A stretch of 64,000 nt of DNA, taken from contig NZ_CP060041.1 in the NCBI RefSeq assembly GCF_014211915.1, positions 930,001-994,000 of the forward strand. The letters run 5' to 3'. Position 1 is the stretch's first letter. The number at the start of each line of letters is the position of its first letter. Source of the stretch: Burkholderia cenocepacia. GTDB lineage: Bacteria; Pseudomonadota; Gammaproteobacteria; Burkholderiales; Burkholderiaceae. Below are positions 33,283 through 42,585 of this stretch, piece after piece. The position numbers and the translations under genes are program-made. The notes below the pieces were generated by a model. That model worked only from the letters and a program-made list of their open reading frames with translations. It was not told the origin of the DNA and ran no database searches.

Positions 33283-36200
33283 GCATGCGCTCCCGAAGGG
33301 CGGCGGGCGGAGTCCGGTTCGGGTGCCGCCGCCCGCGCGGCGCCCGGAGACGGCGCGAGCCGCCAGATTGCATACGGCCGCACGTGCGGATCGAGCGACA
33401 CGTACTGGCGATGGCCGCGCCAGGTTTGCGCGTGCGCGGCGTCCTGTTCGAGCGCATCGAGCGGTTCGCCGTCGGCCAGCCCGAGGCCGCGCCACAGCGC
33501 CGCATCGAGCGTGAAGTTCGCGGCCTGCGGATGCCACGGGTCGAGGCTGATCGCGACGATCACCACGCTGTCGAACGCGGGCGTCGCCTTCATGAACACG
33601 AGCACCGAATCGTTGTCGGCCTCGACGAACGTGAGCCCGAGATGCGTCTGCAGCGCCGCGTGATCGCGCCGCGCGCGGTTCAGCCGCGCGATTTCCGTGC
33701 CGATGTGCGCGGCCTTGCTCCAGTCGCGCGCGCGCAGCTCGTATTTCTCGGCATCCGCGTATTCCTCGCTGTCCGGCAGCGGCGCCGATTCGCCGAGTTC
33801 GAAGCCCGAGTACAGGCCCCACGAGCCGGCCAGCGTCGCCGCGAGCGCCGCGCGGATCACGAACTGCGAACGCGGCGCGTTCTGCAGGTGGCGCGGATTG
33901 ATGTCGGGCGTGTTGACGAAGAAGTTCGGCCGGAAGAATTCGCGTGGCGGGCCGGCGGTCAGCTCGGTCAGGTAGTCGATGAAGTCGCGCTTCGACTCGC
34001 GCCACGTGAAGTACGTGTAAGACTGCGAGAAGCCGACTTTCGCGAGGCGGTACATCATCCCCGGCCGCGTGAACGCCTCGGACAGGAACACGACGTCAGG
34101 ATGCCGGCCGCGCACGTCGGCGATCATCCACGCCCAGAACGGCAGCGGCTTCGTGTGCGGGTTGTCGACGCGGAAGATCCGCACGCCCGCGTCGACCCAG
34201 AACAGCACCGCGTCGCGCAGCGCGAGCCACAGGTCGGGCAGCGCGTCCGCCGCGTAGAAGTCGGGGTTCACGATGTCCTGGTAGCGCTTCGGCGGATTCT
34301 CCGCGAAGCGCAGCGAGCCGTCGGGCCGCCACGCGAACCAGCCCGGATGCGCGGCGAGCCACGGATGGTCGGGCGAGCACTGGATCGCGAAATCGAGCGC
34401 GATCTCGAGCCCGTGCCCGCGCGCGGCGTCGACCAGCGCGCGGAACGACTCGAGCGTGCCGAGCTGCGGATGCACGGCCGTATGGCCGCCGTCGGGCGAG
34501 CCGATCGCGTACGGGCTGCCGACGTCGTCGGGGCCGGCGGTCAGGCTGTTGTTGCGGCCCTTGCGCGCGGACGTGCCGATCGGGTGGATCGGCGGGAAAT
34601 ACAGCACGTCGAAACCCATGTCGCGGATGCGCGGCAAATGCGCGATCACGTCGTCGAACGTGCCGTGCCGGTGCGGATCGTCACTCGCCGAGCGCGGAAA
34701 CATCTCGTACCAGCTCGAGAAGCGCGCCTGGCGGCGTTCGACGTCGACCGGGTAGGTCGTCGCGTCGTGCGTGACGAACGGGCGGTAGCGCAGCGCCGCG
34801 AACGCGTCGGCGAGCGCGGGCGCGCCGATCAACGCGAGGCGGTCGTCGGGCGACGCGTCCTTGAGTTCGGCGGCGAGCCGCTCCATCTGCTTGACCGCGC
34901 GCGGATCGACGGGATCGGCGAGCTTCAGCGCGGTGGCGAGCAGCAGTTGCGCTTCGCGCACCTCCAGCGTCACGTCCTGGCCGGCCGCGCGCTTCTTCGC
35001 GATATCGGTGACGAGCGACGCCCAGTCGTCGCGCCACGCGACCACGCGGAATTCATGGCGGCCGAGCCGGTCGAGCGTGACGCGTGCGTGCCAGCGGTCG
35101 TTCGGCTCGGCTTCGAACGGCACTTCGCGCCAGGTGTCGTCGTCGGCGGCGCGCCACTGGAGCACGGCCGCGAGATGCGCGTGCCCGTCCGTGAAGATCG
35201 ACGCGCTGACGACGAGCGGCTCGCCGATCACGCGCTTGATCGCGAAGCGGCCGTCGTCGACCGACGGCTCGACGCGCTCGATCGCGATCCGGTCGGCCAC
35301 GAGCGCGGCCGACAGCGCGGTGCGTTCGCGCGCGGCGTCGGCGCGCGTCGTGACGGGCGGCGCCCGCCATGCATGCAGCAGCGCATACGCGCCGGGGGCG
35401 AGCGTGAACGGCTCGAGCGCGGCCGGCGGATGCGTGTGCGCGCCGTCCTGCGTGACGACGCGCGTGAAGCCGCCCGGCACGCCGGGCAGGATCGTCGCGG
35501 GGTCGACCGTCGCCGGCGCGTCGAGATCGGGATTCAATGCGATCAGCAACGCCGCGTCGTCATGTTCGAGCAGCGGCCCGGTGCCGCGCAGCAGCGCGGT
35601 CGCGCTCGCGCCCGGCGCGCTCAGTTGCACGATTTCGCCGCGCGCCGCCGCGACGGGCGTGGCGCGGCGCCACGCGTTCGCATCGGCGAGCGCGCCCGAC
35701 AGGTCGAAACGCGCGTGCTCGAACGCGGCGCGGTAGCGCGCGGCGTCCGCGTCGCGGGCCATTAGCGGCACGGTCACGCCGCGCTCGAAGCCCATCGGCA
35801 CGAGCCAGCCGGTGCCGACGGCCGCGGCCGTCCACAGCGCGCGGCGATACGCACGGGCGACGGTGTCGTCCGGCGCGTCGGGCCAGTCGTCGGCGAGACG
35901 CGGGCCGTCGGGCGCATCGGGAAACGCGATCGGCGCGCCGATGCGGCGCAGCAGCCGGTGCTCGTCCGCGAACCACGGCGCGCGCAGGTCCCACCAGCGC
36001 ACCGATGAAAACACCGCGTCGAACCCGGCGGCTTCGAGTTGCGCGAGCGCGTCACGTGCATGACCGGGCACCCCGGCGAGCACCGCGACGTCCGGGCGCG
36101 CACGGCGCAGCGCCGCGCGCCAGCCCGGCCACCAGTCGGCCGGCAGGTGATGCGGCGCGTCGATCAGGAAGCCGGCCGCGCCCGCGTCGGCGTACGTCGC

Positions 36201-36671
36201 GAGATGCGCGCACCACCATGCCGACAGCGCGTCGCGCACGGCTTCGTCGGCGGTGTTCGCATGCGCGATATCCAGTGCGTGCGCGGTGCCGCGCGGATCG
36301 ATCAGCGCGTCGTCGTGCGTACGCTCGACGTACCAGTCAGGATGCTCGGCGCGCAGCGGATTGTCGCGCGCGATGCGGTCGGGCACGACTTCGAGCAGCA
36401 GGCGCAGCCCGTGACCCTTCGCCAGTTGCGCGAGCCGCGAGAAGGTTTCGAGCGCGCTCGCGCGTGTCTCGAACGACTGGGCCGGCCGCCGGAAATCCGC
36501 CACGTGGCGCGGAAAGCCGGCCACGCTCGCGGCCCAGAACGCGCCGATCAGCACGTGATCGAAGCCCATCCCCGCGATGTGCGCGAAGGTTTGCGGCCAC
36601 GCGTCGAGCGGCCCGACGAGGCGGGCGTCGCAGAAGTAGAGGTGCGGAGCGAACGGTGGTGTGGAGTCCAT
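33279..36671 (-). CDS. glgE: Alpha-1,4-glucan:maltose-1-phosphate maltosyltransferase with long N-terminal extension
   Basis: GlgE extends glucan chains with maltose units from maltose-1-phosphate. The catalytic portion starts near residue 440, with Asp836 in [14 protein letters not shown] as nucleophile and Glu865 in [16 protein letters not shown] as acid/base. The conserved [10 protein letters not shown] and [18 protein letters not shown] are present. At 1130 residues it is about 430 longer than the mycobacterial enzyme. The extension itself resembles a degraded GH13 barrel ([51 protein letters not shown]). It is the first gene of the seven-gene operon, behind a sigma-54-type promoter. Confidence 0.93.
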
Positions 36672-36719
36672 GGCGGGGCGCGGCGTGGGCGAGTGGCGCG
36701 AGCGGTAAAGCCGGTTCGT

Positions 36720-36735
36720 CGCAACCTGCGTGCCT
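36720..36735 (-). promoter_or_regulatory. Candidate sigma-54 promoter for the glgE-treY operon
   Basis: The minus strand reads AGGCACGCAGGTTGCG, a complete GGCACG-N4-TTGC core. The predicted start site is about 40 bp upstream of the glgE ATG at 36671. No comparable sigma-70 promoter was noticed in 36672-36827. Confidence 0.68.
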
Positions 36736-36827
36736 GCTGCGCGAACGTCAGCAGAACGGGGGCGTGCAGGGGAAGGCGGTTTGAAGGGGCCTGTCGTTTT
36801 TACATGAGCGCCAGGCCCACGTATGTA

Positions 36828-37316
36828 CTACATGCGCGGTATGGAGCGGATATCCGAACTGTCGCCCGTCGCGGCATCATCGTCCGTCGTCGGAATCGGC
36901 ACACCCGGGTCATACCGCACCACCGCGCCATGTTCGATCCGGTGCGGGAACGGCGGCGGCTCGTCCACCTGGTCGCCGAAGCGCGCACGCACGAACGCGC
37001 GCAGCAGCGCCTCGCGCGCCGTGTGGCCATGCGCGCCGCAGGTCGACGGGCCGTCGACGAACGTCGCGTCGCATTCGACCTCATCGCCATGGCGGGCGAT
37101 CCGCAGGTCCTCCACGCGATCGAGCACCGCGCCCGCGTCGGCCCACGACGCCGAAGGCGCGAACGGTGCGTCGAGATGCCGGAACGCGTCGCACGCGGCC
37201 GTCACGACCACGGTCGGCGCGACCGCCGTGAAGCGCAGCGTGTCTTCGTCATCGGCGCACAACGCGCGTGCGCACCAGTAGTCGAGATCCTTTCCGTCGA
37301 GTGCGTCGGTTCGCAT
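36828..37316 (-). CDS. DUF2591-like protein
   Basis: The 162-residue protein begins with DALDGKDLDYWCARAL and has ASWADAGAVLDRVEDLRI in the middle and LLRAFVRARFGDQVDEPP near the C-terminus. This is the pattern of DUF2591/NinX-like proteins, first seen in phages but also on bacterial chromosomes; function is unknown. No phage genes surround it. It is the last gene of the minus-strand unit that begins with the mgtC-like gene, 29 bp after the phosphatase-like gene. The final 25 residues are acidic and probably disordered. Confidence 0.72.
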   Translation of the reverse strand: MRTDALDGKDLDYWCARALCADDEDTLRFTAVAPTVVVTAACDAFRHLDAPFAPSASWADAGAVLDRVEDLRIARHGDEVECDATFVDGPSTCGAHGHTAREALLRAFVRARFGDQVDEPPPFPHRIEHGAVVRYDPGVPIPTTDDDAATGDSSDIRSIPRM

Positions 37317-37345
37317 GGGCTGCCTCCGTTCGATCGAAAAACGCG

Positions 37346-38137
37346 TCAGCGCGCAAGCGCCGTGCCCGTCGCGGGCGTCGAACGCATCCGCGCCACCAGC
37401 GGGTAGTGGTCCGACGCGTGCCGCGCCCGCGCGCTGCGGTGCACGACCACGTCGACCAGCAGCTCGCCCGGATGAATCCAGATCCGGTCCAGCGAGAACA
37501 CCGGGCACACGGTCGGGAACGTGCGTGGCGCCGGCGCACGACGGAACCGCGTGACGAGCGCCTGCAGCGCGCGGCCGCGCACGAACCATTCGTTGATGTC
37601 GCCGAGCAGGATCACCGGCATCGCGCCGGTATCGAATGCCGCGAGCAGCCGCTGCACCTGCGCGCTGCGTTCGCTGGCCGACAGCCCGAGATGGGTCGCG
37701 ACCACGCGGATCGGGCCCGTGCTGCAGTCGATGTCGGCGTCGAGCGCGCCGCGCGGCTCGCGCGGGTGGAACGACAGGTCGAGCGTGCGCGCCGCGCGGA
37801 TCGGGCAGCGCGACAGCACCGCGTTGCCGTAGCGGCGCTCGGGCGTGTCGATCGTCGGGCCGGCCACCGCGTGCATGCCGGTCGCGTCGCGCAGGTGCGC
37901 GAGCACGTCGGGCGCGCGCGTGCCGCCGAGCGGCACTTCCTGCAGCGCGATCACGTCCGCGTCGAGTTCGTCGATCACGGCCGCGATCCGGTCGACCGCA
38001 CGTGCCGGCCATGTACCGTAGCCGCCGTGGATGTTGTAGGTCGCGATCCGCAGGTCGCGCCCGCCCGGCGCGGCGGCGGGCGCCGCGTCGGCGGTGACGA
38101 CGTGCGGCGCCGGGGCCGGTTGTTGGCTCAGTGCCAT
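37346..38137 (-). CDS. Endonuclease/exonuclease/phosphatase family protein
   Basis: The 263-residue protein carries the full EEP metal-site pattern: RIATYNIHGGYG, IALQEVPLGG, VILLGDINEW and ASDHYPLVA. EEP enzymes hydrolyse phosphodiesters in DNA, phospholipids or inositol phosphates. No signal peptide is obvious; the first 30 residues are Ala/Pro-rich. It overlaps the preceding PLD/VTT gene by ten bases, a pairing seen in many bacteria where an EEP protein accompanies a cardiolipin synthase-like PLD. A lipid-related role is therefore plausible. Confidence 0.88.
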   Translation of the reverse strand: MALSQQPAPAPHVVTADAAPAAAPGGRDLRIATYNIHGGYGTWPARAVDRIAAVIDELDADVIALQEVPLGGTRAPDVLAHLRDATGMHAVAGPTIDTPERRYGNAVLSRCPIRAARTLDLSFHPREPRGALDADIDCSTGPIRVVATHLGLSASERSAQVQRLLAAFDTGAMPVILLGDINEWFVRGRALQALVTRFRRAPAPRTFPTVCPVFSLDRIWIHPGELLVDVVVHRSARARHASDHYPLVARMRSTPATGTALAR

Positions 38138-40326
38138 CGTCGCAGCATCCTCACGAGCAGGATCGACACGCCGACCAGCGCGAGGCCGATCGCCGCGAGC
38201 CACGCGAACGCGCCGGGCCCCGGATGGCTGAGCGCGGCGCTCAGCTGGTGCGCGAACGTGACGGTCAGCACGATGCCGGGCAGCATCCCGAGCGCGGTGC
38301 CGATCAGGTAGTCGCGCAGCCCGATGTGCGACGCGCCGGCGACGAGGTTCACGACGGTGAACGGCGCGATCGGCAGCAGCCGCAGCACGGCCATCGCGAC
38401 CACGCCGCGCCGGCCGATGTGCTCGCTCAGCCGGTTCGCGCGCGGGCCGGCGAGCCGGCGCACCGCGTCGCGCCCGAGCCAGCGGCCCAGCGCGTAGGTC
38501 GCGGCGGCGGCCGCCAGCGAGCCGACGCCCGCATACGCGAAGCCCGGCCACGCGCCGAACACGAGCCCCGTCGCGGCGATCAGCAGCGTGATCGGCACCG
38601 CGCAGGTCGCCGCCACCACGTAGGCCGCGAGCAGCAGCACCGGCGCGGCCGGCAGCCGCGCGATGCCGGCCACCGCGTGCGACAGCGATGCGACGTTCAG
38701 GTGTGCGCCCAGCGGCGTGAAGCGCCACGCGAGCGCCAGCGCGGCGATCGCGAGCACGATCGCGCCCAGCACGAAAAAGCGCGCGGTGAGCGAGCGGTGC
38801 TGTTCGTGCGGCACGAATTCGCGGACGAACCGGTCGGGCTCGATCGGCTGCTCGGGGTCGAGCCGCGCGCTGACCGGCACGAGCGCCTCGAATTGCGGCG
38901 ACACGGCCGGATCGAGCGTGCGCAGCGTGCGGCCAGGCTTCGCGCGCAGCCGGTCGAGTACGACGTTCGGCCGTTCCCCACACGCGAACGCTTCGGCCAC
39001 AGCCGCAGGCGTCGTGCCGAGATGCTCGGCCAGCAGCCGCTCGCGCATGCCGGCGATCGCGCCGCGGATGCGCGGATCACCGGCTGCGACGAGCGCGATG
39101 CAGCATTCGGTATCGAGCACCATCGAGCGGTTATTGAGGTTCGCGCTGCCGATCACGATGCATTCGTCGTCGACGATCGCGAGCTTGCTGTGCACGTTCA
39201 CGCACCCGTCGCCGAGCCCGTCGACGTGCGGATACAGCAGCCGGTAGCGGTCGAAGCGGTCGGCCGACGCGAGCGTCGCGTGCAGCCGCGCGCGCAGCAC
39301 GCCCATCGTCGCTTCCTGCAGCCAGCCGCTCTGCACGCGCGGCGCGACGACGGTGACGTCCGGCCCGTCCGTATCGGCGAGGCGCGCGGACAACGCTTCG
39401 CGCACCACCGCCGCGGTGAAATACTGGTTTTCGACATACAGGTGCCGCTGCGCGGCGCGGATCGTGTCCTCGACCAGCGCGCGCACCTGCCGCACCGGTT
39501 CACGCCCGCCGTGGCGCGGCGCCGTATAGGCGATGCCGAGCTGCACGTCGTGCACGTCGACGCGCGCCTCGTGCGGCCACGGATCGTCGTCGTCGGGCCG
39601 CTCGAGATGCCGCTGCGCGCGGATCGCGATCGGGCGCCCGCACGCTTGTAGCCAGCGGGCCCGCGCCTGATCGCCGATCGCGGCGGCCGCATCGCCGTCG
39701 AACATCGCGTGCACGTCGTGGAACGGCCCGTACGGCATGCCTTGCTCGTCGCGGCGGCGCGGATCGTCGGCTGCGTGCGCGGGTGTGTCCCAGCGGGCGC
39801 GCGTCAGGTCGAGGCCGCCGACGAACGCGAGCCGGTCGTCGATCACGACCAGCTTCTGGTGATGCGACGCGCCGCGCGGGTGTGCATCGTCGAGCCGGAA
39901 CCGGATGCCGCGATGCGCGCGCCAGCCGGCCCGATACACGGGCGGCCAGTCGCGCTCCAGCGCGTAGATCATCGCGAAATCCCACGCGAGCACGTAGATG
40001 CGCAGGTTGTGACGAGCAGACGCGAGCGCATGCAGGAAGGCCGCAAGCGTGTCGGGCAGCGTGTCGTCCGCGCCGCCCGGCGCGAGCCGCATCCGGCTGT
40101 CGACGTCCCAGCCGACGATGAACACCGTATGGCGCGCACGCAGCAGCGCGGCGCGCAGCGTCGAGAAATACGCGTCGCCGTCGACCAGCATTGCGAAGCG
40201 GTCTGCGTGGCGGATCGTGTCGCAGTTGCGCCCGCGTTCGAGCAGGCCGTGCCGCGACGGGCCGTCCGCCGGCGCGGCGTCGACGCGCCGGTCGTCGGCG
40301 CGGGTCATGCGATCCGGCGCGATCAT
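38128..40326 (-). CDS. Phospholipase D/cardiolipin synthase-like protein fused to a VTT (DedA/TVP38) membrane domain
   Basis: The 732-residue protein has two PLD catalytic motifs, HHQKLVVIDDRLAFVGG (about residues 160-180) and HSKLAIVDDECIVIGSANLN (about 380-400). This is the layout of cardiolipin synthases and phosphatidyltransferases. After residue 500 come five or six hydrophobic helices of a VTT domain, with the re-entrant signature FGAWPGFAYAGVGSLAAAAATYALGRWLG. VTT proteins are associated with lipid scrambling or flipping. The fusion thus couples lipid synthesis or turnover with transbilayer movement. It overlaps both neighbours by 4-10 bases. Confidence 0.88.
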   Translation of the reverse strand: MIAPDRMTRADDRRVDAAPADGPSRHGLLERGRNCDTIRHADRFAMLVDGDAYFSTLRAALLRARHTVFIVGWDVDSRMRLAPGGADDTLPDTLAAFLHALASARHNLRIYVLAWDFAMIYALERDWPPVYRAGWRAHRGIRFRLDDAHPRGASHHQKLVVIDDRLAFVGGLDLTRARWDTPAHAADDPRRRDEQGMPYGPFHDVHAMFDGDAAAAIGDQARARWLQACGRPIAIRAQRHLERPDDDDPWPHEARVDVHDVQLGIAYTAPRHGGREPVRQVRALVEDTIRAAQRHLYVENQYFTAAVVREALSARLADTDGPDVTVVAPRVQSGWLQEATMGVLRARLHATLASADRFDRYRLLYPHVDGLGDGCVNVHSKLAIVDDECIVIGSANLNNRSMVLDTECCIALVAAGDPRIRGAIAGMRERLLAEHLGTTPAAVAEAFACGERPNVVLDRLRAKPGRTLRTLDPAVSPQFEALVPVSARLDPEQPIEPDRFVREFVPHEQHRSLTARFFVLGAIVLAIAALALAWRFTPLGAHLNVASLSHAVAGIARLPAAPVLLLAAYVVAATCAVPITLLIAATGLVFGAWPGFAYAGVGSLAAAAATYALGRWLGRDAVRRLAGPRANRLSEHIGRRGVVAMAVLRLLPIAPFTVVNLVAGASHIGLRDYLIGTALGMLPGIVLTVTFAHQLSAALSHPGPGAFAWLAAIGLALVGVSILLVRMLRRWH

Positions 40327-40646
40327 CGGGCCCCGACGTCCCGGTTGCCGTCGATCCGCTGCAACAGCGCATCGCAGCGTGCGCGAAGCCCCTGCAACTC
40401 CGGCGAATGCGCGTCGAGCCGCGCATGCTCGCCGTGCGCGACCGCGATGTCGTAGATCTCCTGCGCGATCGTCGCCGACGCGTGCGCGATCCTGATCCGG
40501 TCGAGCCAGTCGCATTCGGCGCGCTGGCACGCGAGCCACGCGCGCAGCGCGCCCACCAGCTGGCTGGTCGTGAGCCAGGCGCCGCTGCGCATGCGCGCGG
40601 CGAGCTGGCTCGTCACGAGATAGGAGAGCAGGTCGGTCTGGGTCAC
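40323..40646 (-). CDS. Hypothetical protein, 107 residues
   Basis: No family is recognised. The product is a helical, cytoplasmic protein with two cysteines near the middle (RAWLACQRAECDWLDRIRIA). GTG at 40646 is the likely start: AAGGAG lies at good spacing, and the GTG overlaps the mgtC stop (GTGA). The stop in turn overlaps the PLD/VTT start. Its place inside an overlapping lipid- and envelope-type operon suggests a helper role, which is inference. Confidence 0.68.
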   Translation of the reverse strand: MTQTDLLSYLVTSQLAARMRSGAWLTTSQLVGALRAWLACQRAECDWLDRIRIAHASATIAQEIYDIAVAHGEHARLDAHSPELQGLRARCDALLQRIDGNRDVGAR

Positions 40647-41347
40647 ACGAAACTCCTTGACGAGGTGTCGGGTTGACAGGTCCGTACGCACGCGATGTTT
40701 TGCAGCGTCTCGCAGATCGCCGCAAATTCCGGCCCGCTCGTGCGCGAGAACGAGACGGAGATGTCGTCGGTGTCCGGATCGTCGTCCGATTGCTGGACGA
40801 TGAACCGTTTCACGCGCACCCGGCCGGGGCCGAGCGCTTCGTGCAGCGTGCCGAGCGTGAGGCCGCCGCGCTCGACCACGAGCTGCAGTGTGCGCTGCTG
40901 GCGCTGCGCGATGAAGCGGCGCTCGAGCGGCTTCACGCCCGCGAGGATCGCGAGCACGATCGCCGTCGCGCCGACCGACGCAACCACCATGCCGCCGCCC
41001 GCGGCGAGCCCGACGCCGGCCACCGCCCACAGGCTCGCGGCCGTCGTCAGCCCGCGCACCACTTCGCCGCGCAGCAGGATCGAGCCCGCGCCGAGAAAGC
41101 CGATGCCGGACACCACTTGCGCGGCGACCCGCGACGGATCGAGCACGACGCCGTTCTGCCCGCGCACGTCCTCGAAGCCGAACGTCGACACCAGCATCAC
41201 AAGCGCGGAACCGACGCACACGAGCATGTGCGTGCGCAGCCCGGCGGCCCAGTTCAGGCGTTCGCGTTCGAGCCCGATCACGCTGCCGAGCAGCGCGGCC
41301 AGCAACAGGCGTCCTAGTAGTTCGAGGTGGCCGATCATGATGTGCAT
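40643..41347 (-). CDS. MgtC/SapB family membrane protein
   Basis: The 234-residue protein has four to five N-terminal membrane helices with the MgtC signatures LLAALLGSVIGLERE, AAGLRTHMLVCVGSAL and VVSGIGFLGAGSILL. A cytoplasmic ACT-like domain starts after residue 150. Salmonella MgtC inhibits the F-type ATP synthase and supports survival under magnesium limitation. Whether this chromosomal homologue does the same is unknown. ATG at 41347 follows GAAGGG. It is the first gene of a five-gene unit. Confidence 0.9.
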   Translation of the reverse strand: MHIMIGHLELLGRLLLAALLGSVIGLERERLNWAAGLRTHMLVCVGSALVMLVSTFGFEDVRGQNGVVLDPSRVAAQVVSGIGFLGAGSILLRGEVVRGLTTAASLWAVAGVGLAAGGGMVVASVGATAIVLAILAGVKPLERRFIAQRQQRTLQLVVERGGLTLGTLHEALGPGRVRVKRFIVQQSDDDPDTDDISVSFSRTSGPEFAAICETLQNIACVRTCQPDTSSRSFV

Positions 41348-41401
41348 CCCTTCCGGCCCTCAGCGAAGCGGGCCTGGTAGCGGTTCGATGCGGAAAAGGG
41401 A

Positions 41402-41417
41402 CGCAAGCAGCGTGCCG
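41402..41417 (-). promoter_or_regulatory. Candidate sigma-54 promoter for the mgtC-like operon
   Basis: The minus strand reads CGGCACGCTGCTTGCG, a complete GGCACG-N4-TTGC core, about 55 bp upstream of the ATG at 41347. A TTTTTTGCAT patch near 41478-41487 lies about 65 bp further upstream and resembles one arm of the proposed enhancer dyad. Confidence 0.66.
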
Positions 41418-41420
41418 GCC

Positions 41421-41436
41421 GGGCACGGCGCGTGCG
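41421..41436 (+). promoter_or_regulatory. Candidate sigma-54 promoter for the gene at 41516
   Basis: GGGCACGGCGCGTGCG keeps GGCACG and the 10-base spacing but has GTGC at -12, so it is weaker. It is divergent from, and 6 bp away from, the promoter at 41402. Confidence 0.5.
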
Positions 41437-41515
41437 CGCAAGGCCGGCGGCGCGCCTGACGAGCATGCGGCGCGCATTTTTTGCATCGCTATCGCAGATA
41501 AGACAGGAGGCCACC

Positions 41516-41758
41516 GTGGCACATCAACAGGACGCACAGGTTCGGGACCCGTATCGCGGCCACGAGATTTTCGTCTGGGCGCGACCCAACGAGCGCGGCG
41601 CATGGCGCGACGAGGTGCAGGTGTACGTCAACGGCGCGCGCATCGAGCTGGTGGTGCCGGAAGCCGCCGGCCCGGAATGGCTGACCGAGGTCGAGGCGCT
41701 GCGGGCGGGCCTCGAGCGCGGCCGCTATCTGATCGACAAGCGCGTGGACGACGACTGA
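41516..41758 (+). CDS. Hypothetical protein, 80 residues
   Basis: This compact alpha/beta protein has an N-terminal beta hairpin (HEIFVWARPNERGAWRDEVQ), then VYVNGARIELVVPEA and a C-terminal helix. I do not recognise the family with confidence. GTG at 41516 is chosen as start because AGGAGG lies seven bases upstream; an upstream ATG at 41432 lacks such a site. It diverges from the mgtC-like operon and is followed two bases after its stop by a sigma-54-type promoter for the next gene. Confidence 0.66.
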   Translation: MAHQQDAQVRDPYRGHEIFVWARPNERGAWRDEVQVYVNGARIELVVPEAAGPEWLTEVEALRAGLERGRYLIDKRVDDD

Positions 41759-41759
41759 C

Positions 41760-41775
41760 TGGCATCGCGCTTGCG
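41760..41775 (+). promoter_or_regulatory. Candidate sigma-54 promoter for the SdhB-like gene
   Basis: TGGCATCGCGCTTGCG has the -24 TGGCA, exact 10-base spacing and TTGC. The start codon at 41849 is 75 bp downstream. Confidence 0.6.
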
Positions 41776-41848
41776 GCGCCGTGTGCCGCGACAGCGCACC
41801 ACGGCAAGTACCTTGTGAACCCATGCCGGCCCGCGCCGGGAGGAACCG

Positions 41849-42556
41849 ATGAGCGATCCGCGTACCCTGCATATCTACCGCTACGACCCCGACCGCGACG
41901 CGGCGCCTTACCTGCAGCGCTACGAGATCGACGTGAACCCGGACGACCGCATGCTGCTCGACGTGCTGGGCCGCGTGAAATGCGACGACGAGACGCTGTC
42001 GTATCGGCGCTCCTGCCGTGAAGGCATCTGCGGCTCGGACGCGATGAACATCAACGGCAAGAACGGCCTCGCATGCCTGACGAACATGCAGACGCTGCCG
42101 CGCGAGATCGTGCTGCGGCCGTTGCCGGGGCTGCCGGTGGTGCGCGACCTGATCGTCGACATGACCGATTTCTTCAACCAGTACCACTCGATCCGGCCAT
42201 ACCTGATCAACGACACGACGCCGCCCGCGCGCGAGCGGCTGCAATCGCCGGAGGAGCGCGACCAGCTCGACGGACTGTACGAATGCATCCTGTGCGCGTG
42301 CTGTTCGACGTCGTGTCCGAGCTACTGGTGGAACCCGGACAAGTTCGTCGGTCCGGCCGGGCTGCTGCAGGCGTACCGCTTCATCGCCGATTCGCGCGAT
42401 CTCGCGACGGCCGAGCGGCTCGACGATCTCGAGGACCCGTACCGGCTGTTCCGCTGCCGGACGATCATGAATTGCACGGACGTGTGCCCGAAGGGGCTGA
42501 ATCCGACCAAGGCGATTTCGGAGATCCGGACGATGCTGGTCAGGCGGACGGTGTAG
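41849..42556 (+). CDS. sdhB: Orphan SdhB-like succinate dehydrogenase iron-sulfur subunit
   Basis: The 235-residue protein is a complete SdhB. The 2Fe-2S ligands lie in YRRSCREGICGSDAMNI and GLACLT, and the 4Fe-4S and 3Fe-4S ligands in CILCACCSTSCPSYWW and CRTIMNCTDVCPKGLNP. In the normal enzyme it passes electrons from SdhA to quinone. No sdhA, sdhC or sdhD is nearby, so this is a second copy separated from the main operon. It might substitute for the housekeeping subunit under the conditions that activate its promoter. GGGAGG precedes the ATG. Confidence 0.93.
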   Translation: MSDPRTLHIYRYDPDRDAAPYLQRYEIDVNPDDRMLLDVLGRVKCDDETLSYRRSCREGICGSDAMNINGKNGLACLTNMQTLPREIVLRPLPGLPVVRDLIVDMTDFFNQYHSIRPYLINDTTPPARERLQSPEERDQLDGLYECILCACCSTSCPSYWWNPDKFVGPAGLLQAYRFIADSRDLATAERLDDLEDPYRLFRCRTIMNCTDVCPKGLNPTKAISEIRTMLVRRTV

Positions 42557-42585
42557 CGCGGGACATCCCGGGGGCCAGGGCTCCG

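Noticed and set aside
36828..37316. Prophage, suggested by the DUF2591/NinX-like protein
   Set aside because: No other phage genes, integrase or attachment repeats are nearby; the gene is in a bacterial operon.
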